DNA of 64,000 nt. Source: Ifrita kowaldi. Taxonomy: Eukaryota > Chordata > Aves > Passeriformes > Cinclosomatidae. The stretch is from contig VZRS01004048.1 in assembly GCA_013398055.1 (NCBI GenBank), positions 1 to 64,000 on the forward strand, read 5' to 3'. The position numbers and the translations under genes were made by a program. The first letter of the stretch is position 1. The number at the start of each line of letters is the position of its first letter. Shown piece by piece: positions 35,201 to 45,837 of the stretch. A model generated the notes under the pieces. That model saw nothing but the letters and a program-made list of their open reading frames with translations, ran no database searches and was not told where the DNA came from.

Positions 35201-38200
35201 GGCTAGGTTAGAGTTTAGCTGGCGCAGTCTGAGGTCAGCTCTTTCACTGATAAGAGTTCTTGTGAAGAAAGCTAGAAGAGATGGCCTGCCCCTCCTTTCC
35301 TTTGGGAACTACTGTAAAGCTGAGGTTTTACTGCTGGCCCTTCCTGTGCTCCGTCACAGCCTTGCAGCAGCTGTGTCTGCGATGGTCTCGTACCAACACA
35401 ACTCTGCCCCGGACCTGGGCCTGCCGACTGGCGTTCCTGGCTTGACATCAGATGTGCCCCAGCACCGCAGACTTGCTCTACGATCACTGGACTGTGGCTG
35501 ACTGATCACTGCCTCTTGCCCTCATCTTGACCTGGACCTGCCGATTTCTGCCCCACTCTGTGCTGGTGAGGTCAGTGCTGGAACCTTCTTTATTAGCCCT
35601 CTTTCTTCCCAGCTTCCTGTCCCTTGCAGAGCCCCCTGCCCTCACTGCTCCCTGACAGTTAGCAAAGGTGGGGACCCGTGGTAAAGCTTCAGCCTAAAAA
35701 TGGTTCCCAAGGGAAATGAGGTCCTTGCTTCTGGGTTTCTTCACAGCAGCTCTTATCAGTGACAAAGCTGATCTTGAACTCAGCCAGCTAAACTGTTTGC
35801 TTAGCCAACTAAATCCTAGGAGGGGGATGTATTCTGGGCCATGAGAAGATTCTCATACCTGGCTGAGCACCAGTGCTCGCCTCTGTCTTCTCTAGCACAT
35901 TGTGGCTGGATGGCTCAGATACACTTGCAAGACTGCATGTTCAATAATCCTGCTCCCCTGGTCTTTCACAGCTGCATGTTCCTTACTCCCTGTCCAGCAT
36001 TGTATACAGTTCTTCCTGTTACTAGGATTTTTGTGGTCCCAGAGCCCCTCTTGCTCTTGTTTCAGTCCTTATTGAAAAGTTTAACAAGCAATATAACATA
36101 CACTTTTAACTTTAATAACCCAGAGTCATCATGTGCTGCTAGAGAGATCCTAGTGAATTCCAAACCTTCAGGCTTGTGAAATGCCTCCCAGCCTATGCTC
36201 CACTTGTGTGTAATTTGGTGAACACAACCCTGCTGAAGTGGGAGGTGCTGTGCCCTCTATCTCCCAAGAGCATGAAGCACCATCTCTTGCAGGAGGCTCA
36301 TGGCTGAAATGTTTATCTTCTGCTTCAGTGCTGAAGCTGTGCTGAAGACAGTTTGTTTTGGTCACTGTTTTTGGGGGAGGGAGGGAGGGAAGACATGGAT
36401 AACCACCAGCTTTTTGATGTAATCTCTAACTGGATTAGGTGCAGCAGTGTCTGGGGATGGGGAGTTCCTCCAATAAGTAAGGAGATCACCTCAGCCGGTT
36501 TTTTACTTGATGTTGCAAACCTGACACTATTCTCTTGAAACCTCCCATCAGCCCAGAATAGCAACTGCCCTTATTTTTTAGTGGATACCCCATGAAATGT
36601 GGGTTATGCAGGTTGATAGAATTACTTGGTTCCAGTTATCAATGATATCTTATTTTTCCTTTCTTTCTTTGTTGATGTATTTATCTGACAGTCGACTCAA
36701 ACTTTTTGTCTTTTGTGGAGAAGAGTGCAAGTACAAATAAGAAGAGAGGAGTAAGTCCAAACAGTATATGTGAGGAAAGTAGATTTATTCTCACTTATGT
36801 GGATTGGAAATCGACAGAACATGAATAGGATGCTTTCATCTCTCTCCTTTCTTCCCTTTCCACTACATCGCTTGAATGCTGCTCCTACTCTAGGTTATAT
36901 TCCCTAATGCCTCATTTTTCTTAATCATGCCAGTTGTTTTATCATATCCTAATGTATTTTCTGATGCTCTGCAAGACAAGGAGATGACGTTTTTCTTCCA
37001 AGACATTTTTTATGTGCATTTTTAGGCATTTAAGACTGCCTAAAAAGGGAATTTGTCAGCCGTGTTAAGGCACAGTTTGAGATAAATCTCAAAATGCAAA
37101 AGGATTTTTGAATTTGTACCAACAATTCTTTTGGGTTTTGAATCCTAATTTAGAAGTAGACAAGCCCAGTGGAAAGACTGGTGGTGAAATACTGAGTATT
37201 TGGAAGTGAAGAGGTGAGGGCAGGGACATGGTGGTGGGAAGTGAGTCTGTCAGGTAGGTCTAGTTAAAGTAACTTTAAATGAAGTAGAGACGGTGGGGGT
37301 AAATTAGTCTGCACTGAGCTCCACACCACCACATCTACAGCAGCACCTGAGCTGGGGAGTTCGATAGCTAACTCAGCTACCTCTGCACTACAGACATACC
37401 CTGAGGTAAAGAGAATATAAATAGGGTTGGAAGGCGAGGGACAGAGAGAGCAGCCAATCTGCAGAGGGCAGAGGAGCTGGGATCAAAACTGCTACCGCTG
37501 CTTTGAAAGTCATGAAAAGCCAGAGCCTTAGTTTGCTCACACAGGCACAACTCCTCTGGGCTTCGGGGAGAAAGTGTCTGAGAGGCTCTCAAAGTACGTG
37601 TGCAGAGCCAGCCTTGTTGTGCTAAAAAACAAGCTCTGATTAACTGTGCACGTGGCAGGAATTTTGCATTGCTTCTAAAGCAATGAAAAGTCCTGAAAGA
37701 TTTCCATGACATTAATTTTAGTTCATTTGAGATAATCCATATAGGACTTAAATAATACATGAGATTTATGCCATCGAAGATACACAGTGTATCTCAGCCG
37801 TAGTGGAAAGAAATTTGCCTTGTTGGCACCAACCAGGCAAACCAGCAGACAGGACAGAACTAGTTTTTCATCGGAGTATCGCTGCCTGTTTCTTCGCCTG
37901 GCTTTCATCTCTCACTCCCTTTCTTTCCCGCCTCCCATTTTTTTTGTTGATTGGTGTCACCTCACATGCTTAGGATGTCTGCCTGTCTGCTCGGAGTGTG
38001 AACACATTCCTCAGAATGCTGATTTGTTCGTTTCACGCCAGTGTCAAAATGACTTATTAAATTCAGCACCTCCTGATACTCAGTGCCTGATGTGTTGCTA
38101 TCCAAACATTAAATGACAATAAGCATATGCAGCCACTGGGCCTAGCAAACTCATTTACTTTGATAAAAATGTCATGGCAATATGCTTTAAATCACTGTCC

Positions 38201-38354
38201 TTTTCATCATTGTTAATTGCTAGCGGTAGACCTCTTTCCTGTGCTTAGTGCAAGTGTTAGGATGCTGCTCCCCCTAGCCTGATTAAACATTTTTTTTTCT
38301 AACTGTAGAAATCTCTTTCAGTGGCAGTGTTATTTCATCAAGAGATGGATTTTG
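32280..38354. other. Non-coding stretch, no gene seen
   Basis: No exon is supported. A poly-T run lies at 33,663-33,679 and a GGGAGG run near 36,375-36,392. About 35,300-35,660 is C-rich (listed separately). A TATAAATA word lies at 37,416-37,423, which alone does not make a promoter. Open frames up to about 127 codons (37,377-37,760, minus) have no recognised domain. Confidence 0.5.
35300..35660. repeat. C-rich segment with internal partial repetition, unidentified
   Basis: GC content is clearly higher than in the flanks. GACCTGGGCCTGCCGACT at 35,412 recurs as GACCTGGACCTGCCGATT at 35,529, and GATCACTG occurs twice between them (near 35,479 and 35,503). This looks like part of an old repeat or LTR-like sequence, but I cannot name a family and it could be a unique GC-rich patch. 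Confidence 0.3.
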
Positions 38355-39344
38355 CTCTTAATTAGCCAACATGCCACCAGGGATACTTCAGTCATGGGTG
38401 TGAAAAAGCCTCCAGCAAAAGATCGTTCTCTGGGATTAAAAAAAAATAATGCATCAGTGACTTGGGGATAATTGGCAGCTTCGGTGATGGTACGTTGGCT
38501 CGAGCAGTGACAATGTGTTCTGGTGTAATATCAGTACCTGCTTCTGTCTGCTTTCCAGTTGGCTCACTGCAGACTCAACAAGAGCAGTTCTGTGTATAAC
38601 GATGTATGCCATCGAGTGCTGCGGGTGGGGAACCATTCCCCACCTTTTTTGCTGTCACTGGTGAGCTGCACAGCTTTCTCAAGGCACAGCTTTTGTGTTT
38701 TCCTCAGGAAAAATGCACCTTTTTCTCCACCCATCCATGATGACTTGAACTTGATGCTGAGTTTGAACTTGAATGCATCTCTTAATTTCTTGCTACTAGT
38801 CATATGCTTAATTTGGACTTTTGCTTTCCTTTTGTCTTTAGGAGCTAGATGCTTCTATGGTCAGAAAGGGTTGACCAACCGAATTCCTGGTGATATTTTT
38901 CCCAAGACAGTAGGGAAAAGATCTTTAAAAACAAAAAAAATATCATTGAATCCTCCTGTTTCCTGGGAATACAAGGTTATTTGTTGTGATAAGGTTATTT
39001 GCTATGAGAGAATAGAATTTCAGACATCTTTGTAAAGATACTCATTTCACACTCCAGGGATGACTTTCAAATAAACTGTCTCAGAGCTTGATCAGAAATA
39101 GTATCTGAAAGATTGATTCAGCCCAGTGGAATTAAAAAAAATCTATCCTGCATAGATAACAGAATTTGATTAATAAAATATCATTATGTTTTATAAACAT
39201 GTTCTAAAAAAGGGGGGCAGTTGTCTGTGTGTGGGGAGGGGAATCCATCCTGCTTAACGTGTGGAAGTATGAAAGTATGTCAGTCACATCGTGCAGCTGC
39301 CTGAACCTATTTTAACTTTTGCAGACTCAACCTAAATTTCTTCA
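38355..39344. repeat. 990-bp tandem duplication, left copy
   Basis: The block starts CTCTTAATTAGCCAACATG and ends CCTAAATTTCTTCA at the N. It recurs almost perfectly at 39,346-40,336. I see two differences: A at 38,657 against C at 39,648, and an A-run of 8 against 9 (near 39,133 and 40,125). A 158-codon frame at 38,559-39,035 occurs in both copies; it begins at a TTG and matches no family, so I do not call it a gene. Confidence 0.97.
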
Positions 39345-39345
39345 N
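39345..39345. other. Assembly gap (single N)
   Basis: One N lies exactly between the two copies of the 990-bp block. This is how scaffolders write a join between contigs whose ends overlap but were not merged. Confidence 0.95.
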
Positions 39346-40336
39346 CTCTTAATTAGCCAACATGCCACCAGGGATACTTCAGTCATGGGTGTGAAAAAGC
39401 CTCCAGCAAAAGATCGTTCTCTGGGATTAAAAAAAAATAATGCATCAGTGACTTGGGGATAATTGGCAGCTTCGGTGATGGTACGTTGGCTCGAGCAGTG
39501 ACAATGTGTTCTGGTGTAATATCAGTACCTGCTTCTGTCTGCTTTCCAGTTGGCTCACTGCAGACTCAACAAGAGCAGTTCTGTGTATAACGATGTATGC
39601 CATCGAGTGCTGCGGGTGGGGAACCATTCCCCACCTTTTTTGCTGTCCCTGGTGAGCTGCACAGCTTTCTCAAGGCACAGCTTTTGTGTTTTCCTCAGGA
39701 AAAATGCACCTTTTTCTCCACCCATCCATGATGACTTGAACTTGATGCTGAGTTTGAACTTGAATGCATCTCTTAATTTCTTGCTACTAGTCATATGCTT
39801 AATTTGGACTTTTGCTTTCCTTTTGTCTTTAGGAGCTAGATGCTTCTATGGTCAGAAAGGGTTGACCAACCGAATTCCTGGTGATATTTTTCCCAAGACA
39901 GTAGGGAAAAGATCTTTAAAAACAAAAAAAATATCATTGAATCCTCCTGTTTCCTGGGAATACAAGGTTATTTGTTGTGATAAGGTTATTTGCTATGAGA
40001 GAATAGAATTTCAGACATCTTTGTAAAGATACTCATTTCACACTCCAGGGATGACTTTCAAATAAACTGTCTCAGAGCTTGATCAGAAATAGTATCTGAA
40101 AGATTGATTCAGCCCAGTGGAATTAAAAAAAAATCTATCCTGCATAGATAACAGAATTTGATTAATAAAATATCATTATGTTTTATAAACATGTTCTAAA
40201 AAAGGGGGGCAGTTGTCTGTGTGTGGGGAGGGGAATCCATCCTGCTTAACGTGTGGAAGTATGAAAGTATGTCAGTCACATCGTGCAGCTGCCTGAACCT
40301 ATTTTAACTTTTGCAGACTCAACCTAAATTTCTTCA
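39346..40336. repeat. 991-bp tandem duplication, right copy
   Basis: It repeats the left copy from its first base after the N. Homology ends at CTTCA (40,336) and unique sequence AGAAATCAAACCC follows. Near-identity (about 99.8% by eye) with a gap at the junction favours a false duplication from allelic or overlapping contig ends. Confidence 0.97.
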
Positions 40337-40462
40337 AGAAATCAAACCCAAACAGTCTCATTTGGTATACATGTGCTTGATCCAAAGCTTGCTGAAATCC
40401 ATGACAAGTTTTGGGATATGATTCTAATTGTCACGAAGAACTTCCAATTACTTAGTACATTT

Positions 40463-40866
40463 TCAAAAGAGAGAGAGAGATACAATTTCATCAGTCGAAG
40501 ATGTTCTTTTCCAAATGGAATGAGCTCTAACACATCCTTCACACTGTAAGCCTGTCAAGTTGCAGTAGAAAGATATGTGATCAGGCATTTGGAGGTGCCT
40601 GCCTTGTAGCAGCGAAGCAGAGGTTGTTGCTCTGGTGTCAAATGAAATGAAGAGATAGTTGAACTTCGCAGGGTCTATCTTCTCTAGATAAAAGGCCAGT
40701 GACCTTTTCACATCAAGCCTGGAGAGAAGGGTCTGGTTAAGGGTGATATGCAAAGGTGTTGGCAAGAGGGCTGGTTCATTAGGGCTGAACCTCCTTTCTC
40801 TCACCTTAGGGAAGTAATTTAAGATGTGTCTATCACATTGCTGTATCCTCACAGGGGTGGTGGATC
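40463..40866 (-). pseudogene. DIRS-type tyrosine recombinase fragment (retrotransposon relic)
   Basis: Seen: a minus-strand frame, open from 40,864 down to 40,463, reads in order YFPKVRERRFSPNEPALLP, then LDVKRSLAFYLEK (about 40,717-40,679), YLFISF, a DHISFYCNLTGLQ segment and VRAHSIWKR (about 40,531-40,505). Known: tyrosine recombinases of DIRS-type retrotransposons show F-PKV-x-x-F ... LP, then LDVRRAL-x-FYL, LFV, a WI...I..CY.LA helix and VRAHSTR. The order and spacing agree. The recombinase would integrate a circular DNA copy of the element. Odd: the HSTR box is HSIW, so the second catalytic arginine of the H-x-x-R motif is lost. The RT, RNase H and C-terminal tyrosine regions are absent, and there is no ATG start. 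It is a dead fragment covering about 110 residues. A different tyrosine-recombinase element (Ngaro or Crypton) is less likely. The frame being still open is notable for an old relic. Confidence 0.68.
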
Positions 40867-41321
40867 ATTCTTTAAAAGCAAAAACACAAAAAGAAGCACT
40901 CCGAAATGTTGAAGTAATACCTTTCATTTAGAGAAATGCAGAGTATTTTTCCTTTGAGCTTTTGGATATTTTGAAGTGTTTTAATTTCAAAACTACCTGC
41001 CCATAAGATGGAGTTAATAAAAAAATGAAACTGAATAATTTCAGAGTACTACAAAATCTTGTACTGAGCAGAAATACTGGAAGTTATATTTTGACCTTTG
41101 TTTTCCTTTGGTTAGATGCCAAAGAATTAAAAAGGTATTGTCATTTCCCTTTCCATCCTCAATCAAATAAAAGATCTTGTTTACGTTATTGCTAGTAGGA
41201 AGCAAGTTTTCTATAAACATTTTTGAATGATGCCCCACCAGACAATGCTGGCTATAGGCCAATTTGTAAACCCTTCTGAATGCCTCAGAAAAGCTTGAAT
41301 GACTTCCTTACAAAGAGAAGA
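40867..41321. other. AT-rich spacer right of the recombinase relic
   Basis: If a DIRS element once continued, its reverse transcriptase would lie here on the minus strand. I see no reverse transcriptase motif in any frame, only AT-rich sequence with frequent stops. Confidence 0.5.
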
Positions 41322-41394
41322 AGGTTGCATTTGTGTACCTGATACAGTAATTACTTACTCCTGAAGTGGCAGAAAAGAACCACGCGTGCTCGTC
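41322..41394 (+). repeat. ~72-bp direct repeat, left copy
   Basis: AGGTTGC..T.TGTGTACCTGATACAGT, ATTACTTAC.CCTGAAGTGGC and AGAAAAGA.CCAC are shared with 41,637-41,708, at a spacing of 315 bp. The copies differ at roughly ten positions plus small indels. They could be remnants of terminal or internal repeats of an element, or a local duplication. Confidence 0.88.
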
Positions 41395-41636
41395 AACCAT
41401 TTCAAATATCTTTAACCATTCAAACACCTGTTTTTCTACAGGTAGTTTGTCATGCCAACAGGTATTTATCAGTAAGTCTTTCCACTTGTGTGTGCAAAAT
41501 TTGGTTTGTAGTATGAATAAAGCATTGGGTGCTATAATGCAAAATAACTTTGATCAATTTTTTACCAGTCACTGTCAGCCTTGATTACTTCACTGGATTT
41601 GCATGGTGTGCAGGCAGGAGATTAGAATTTGCTAAG

Positions 41637-41708
41637 AGGTTGCCTCTGTGTACCTGATACAGTGGCATTACTTACACCTGAAGTGGCAGAAAAGAGCCAC
41701 TCTGCGTC
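41637..41708 (+). repeat. ~72-bp direct repeat, right copy
   Basis: Partner of 41,322-41,394. The 242 bp between them are unique and AT-rich with no coding sign. The DIRS-type relic lies about 0.5 kb to the left, but no sequence shows that they belong together. Confidence 0.88.
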
Positions 41709-41797
41709 AGTTTCTCTCATGCTCTAGTAATCCATTGTGGATTATTATCGAGATCGGCTTGAGAAGGTAATATGATTTTAACACTCCAGCAAAAGGT

Positions 41798-41954
41798 AGG
41801 AAAGGAAGGGAAAGGGGAAAGAAAGAAAGAAAGGAAGAAAGGAAGAAAGGAAGAAAGAAAGAAAGGAAGAAAGGAAGAAAGGAAGAAAGGAAGAAAGGAA
41901 GAAAGGAAGAAAGAAAAAAAGAAAGAGAAAGAAAGAAAGAAAAAGAAAGAAAAA
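41798..41954 (+). repeat. 157-nt pure purine tract, (GAAA)/(GGAAGAAA)n
   Basis: Every base from 41,798 to 41,954 is A or G, mainly GAAA and GGAAGAAA units. Such polypurine-polypyrimidine tracts can form triplex (H-DNA) structures and are length-polymorphic. The long lysine-rich and phenylalanine/serine/leucine-rich frames through it are artefacts of the repeat. Confidence 0.97.
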
Positions 41955-44361
41955 CTCCAGGCGGCAGTTGACATCTATCCTGTGATGCGAACAGTGAGCA
42001 TTGTTCAGGCTCATGAAAAATCTTGTAGAAGGGTAGAGCAAGCATGACAAAGGTCTGAAAGACAAAAGACAATAACAAAATAGGATTTTGTGGAACAGAA
42101 ATTAATGTTTCTGGAGATAAAGAAGATTTTTGGTTTTTTGAGAAGTCATCCAAGTCTGGTAGGATACTGGGATGTGGGTGCTTTTGGAAAGGCTACAGTT
42201 ATCAGAGTGCTTGGGTTAAACCAGTGCTGACTGTTGACTAAAAGATCCTGCCTAGTTTATGGAGAAAATTTAAAATAATCTTGTTTTTGTTTCTTCTCTG
42301 GTGTGCAATGGCAAAGCAGTGTTGAAAGTATCTTGTGATGATACAGAAATACACAGGGGGATGATGATCACTTTTAAGTTCCCCTACTACTTCCATAGTT
42401 TTTGATTTAATTCTTCTCATTCATCAAACTATTTGGATGTGATATTTGAGTTGATGGAGGCAAATAGTAGAGTGGAGTGAAAATACTCATATCAAAGAAG
42501 ACACTGAAAAGATGTGGAAATTGGACCGAGTCAGATTTCGGTAGTTAGAATAAGAATACCTCAAATAAACAAGCAGAAAATTGTTCTCATCTCTGGTGCC
42601 TTTGAGTCTGTTAAAGTCAAGTAGAACTGACAGAGCTACTCAGTGTCCCTATGTTTGAGTTAACAGTGGTGCCATTCACAAAACAGACAGAAACTCTTCA
42701 AACACTTCTGTATACTCACATGCATATTTTTGGAAAGAATTCCTCACTTTTGCAGAACAATTATTAGAAAAATACCCCTAACAATTTGTTAATGATGTTG
42801 AAAATAACATAACTACACCCCTTGGCACTGTATATTACTTTAGCTGAGAATACTTTTGAATAGAAAGGGATCTCAGGAAAGCTTTCCCAATCAAAGAAAG
42901 CAGAGAGAGAGTTGGTGGGCACCAAGAGCTATTTGCTGATTTGTTTGTGGTGAGTGGTTAAGAGTTAAAAGAAACTGGAAAACTGTTGGTTTGTGGCATT
43001 GCTGCTGTGCGTTGTATGCTGGTTAAAATCTGTTGTCACAGCTTTATCATCCATGTAATCAGGTGTGATATTGGCTCTGTGTAGCCCCTCCTGCCTGCTT
43101 TCTCCCAGTTTACTCTGGGAAGAAGCAGAGTAGTAGGAGAAAGGAAGGGAACAGAAGCATTTACTTGTTCTGAAGTGCTGTTAAAAGGACATCTATGGCC
43201 CACTTATTTCATACGGTTTCATTCTGCAAATGCCACTTGAACTAAAATATTCCCTTTCATCTTTCTGACGGAAATATGACACAGTAATTCTTTGTGAAAA
43301 TGTAGATGATATGCTGCAGTAGTTACAGTGAGTTAGGATTAAGTGGCAAATGCCTACTCTTAAAGGCTTAATTAAAGACACAATAGCTCTGGGAGGTCAT
43401 TATTCTAATTACAGTGCTGCCTATATTGTTGTAACCGAGTACATGGTTGTAGTGTCATGTTATCTCTACATAGCATCCTGGTTTGATGAGGCAGCTACTG
43501 CATACATTCCATGGACTGTGATTTGCATGAGTTTTGCCAGTCTGTTTAAGCTTGAAAATCTGATTCAGGGCTCAGTTTATTTTTACCAGTTTTATATGGA
43601 TACAATTCCATTAACTTAAGTGTGACCACCTTAGATTTTTTTTTATCCCCATGTGCTGAAGGAAAATTGGGCTCTCTGGCTTTGGTTGCAATCTGTAGAA
43701 ATTAAGGAAAGGGCTGAAACATGACATTTGTCTTAATGTTCTCTGTGTATACAGAGAGTAAGGAGAAATAATGGTTTTCATCCTAACTTAATCAACAGAT
43801 AGTTTGAAGAGTAGATCCACGGCAGGGGAAACCAGTGGACCTGTGTGAAATTAAATCTCGATGTTATAGAATGCAACAATCATTTTCAGCAATGTATTTG
43901 AGGGCTGTCTGACTTACTTACCTTTCCTAGAGGTGAGATTTTCCCCTAAAGTGTCTTTCCAGTCTTATATTAAAGCCTTCATGTAGTATGACTGTTGTTG
44001 CTTACCATAAGAGAGAGCTCCACAACTGACTAATCCCATGCCTGGAAGTATTTTAATATGAGTATTTGTGAAGGGGATTGCAGTGATGGAAAACAAAGCA
44101 AGGTTAAAAACACTATGGGTACTAGTCTGAGCAGAGTTAGGGCAAGACGGATCTCAGGGAGCTCTCTCTTGCAAGAGTAGGCTTGTGTGGACTGCTGAAA
44201 TGATAGCTTAGTTTCCCATGTTTGTGGGATGAAATCCAAGTGATCTTAGATCATAGTGGAAGGAAGTTGGAATTCTTTTATTGAGATGTCTTTTCTGAAA
44301 GGACCGAAAAAAAGATGAAACCAGGTACCCAGCCATTCCATCGCCTTCTCTAAATGCTGAT

Positions 44362-44386
44362 GTTTAATTAATTAATTAATTAATTA
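44362..44386. repeat. (TTAA)n microsatellite
   Basis: Six consecutive TTAA/ATTA units. Self-complementary, short and isolated. Confidence 0.9.
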
Positions 44387-45813
44387 TTTTTAAATCTCTG
44401 AGTATTCTAGCAGGGCCTGCAAGATGGAACGTAGTCAACAGGAGAGGTGGAATTACCCCAGAGGACAGATGCCTTTGCTTTGGAAGGTGGGAGGCTGACT
44501 TCAGATCACCTCATGTAAAAGTAGCTATTTGAATGCTTCCAGCGTGTGGCAGTGTCCTATCTTTGAGGTTATTGTCTAAGACTTGGTCACAACTCTTCCT
44601 TTCCTTGGCTTATATTGTGAGCACACAACAACAAAAACACAAGCTCTTTTTACATTTTATCTTAGGGTAGGATTTGCTGCATTTCAGCTATCTTTAAAAT
44701 GTAGTTTGTTGCTGAGAATAAATCAGGCATGGATTAATTTTTATCCATTTTATCAATTTGTAGCTCGTGCAGGTTCTAGTCTCATTATTTTAACTCCTTC
44801 ATTCCCTGACCAGTTCTCTATTCTTCTTAATTAGTAGCTGTCCTCATAATATCACACCCAGTGATCCTGGATCTGAGCTGTATAGCATGAGGATTACGAG
44901 TTTTGTACTCTGTGCTGGAATATTGTCTGCTACCAAATATTGGCTTGACTTGTGTGCGTGCACTAACATTGCCTTTCCAACTCTCTGCTTTCTATTGCTT
45001 TAGTTGAGATGGTCTTATTAGTCTTTCTTGGATTTCTTCTCTCCATGTACAGGTCATTTTTTAGATTATGTTCCCTCCAAATTCTTCAGCTTTACCTTGT
45101 CAAGGGGTAACAAGGTTTCTGACAAAGATCCACAGTAAGGTAGACATAAAATAAACATTTGCTTTTTCAAGAGATTTTTGAATTCATTGGACTGTGTTCC
45201 TTTACTGGAAATAACTCTTTTGATAATGTCTTTTTTTTTCCTGTGCTGCTTTATTTCAGGGATAAATCCATTCCTCTGTAAGAGTGGGAAGGTACTAAAT
45301 TCTTGTGAAAGACAGGTTTGTTAAGCTTGAAATAATAGTATCTATCAAAAGAGAGGTGCTGAAAGAATTATAAATTCCTCTGATCAGCCCAGCTGAATCT
45401 GGTGCTGAGCTCTGTATACCTGAATTCACGAGTAAAATTCTAGCTGTGGTGTCCATTCAGGATATATCTATTTAAATGAGACTGCTGTGCAAGGAATTAA
45501 AGTTATGTGCCACTGCTGGTAGGAAAGCTGCCTGTAGGTGCTGTGCTAGGAGGTTGGCAGAGAAAATTTGGATATTTTTCCCAGTTGTTTTTTTCTTCCT
45601 CTCTCCTTATCTTTTCTCATGTTTTCTGTGTGAGAAGTAGGTGAACAGACAGGAACCCTGAGCTTAAACAGAAGCTGATGAGGTCGTTCTCATACCATTA
45701 GTTTATTATTACCCCTGACAGTTAGACTATTGATATTATGGGGCTATACTAAAATTATGGGATGTGCTTAAGAGTGCAGTTTGTTCAGTCAGAGAACAGG
45801 CCGTTCAGAGAGC

Positions 45814-45837
45814 AGAGGGATGCAGTTGCATCCCTCT
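45814..45837. repeat. Perfect 11-bp inverted repeat with a 2-nt loop
   Basis: AGAGGGATGCA is followed by GT and then by its exact reverse complement TGCATCCCTCT. The two bases just outside do not pair. The stem has mixed composition, so it is not a simple-repeat by-product. There is no U-run on either strand and no gene nearby to give it a role. Confidence 0.85.

Noticed and set aside
37411..37450. TATAAATAGGG, possible TATA promoter
   Set aside because: An isolated TATA word in AT-rich DNA, with no initiator, CpG context or downstream exon.
38559..39035. 158-codon frame, repeated at 39,550-40,026
   Set aside because: It begins at TTG, has no recognisable domain, and appears twice only because of the 990-bp duplication. 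Splice-like TTTCCAG and TTTAG words inside it are not enough to call exons.
41707..42153. 148-codon minus-strand and other long frames through the purine tract
   Set aside because: Their length comes from the GAAA/GGAAGAAA repeat, which lacks stops in several frames. The FFLSFFLSS-type protein is repeat translation.
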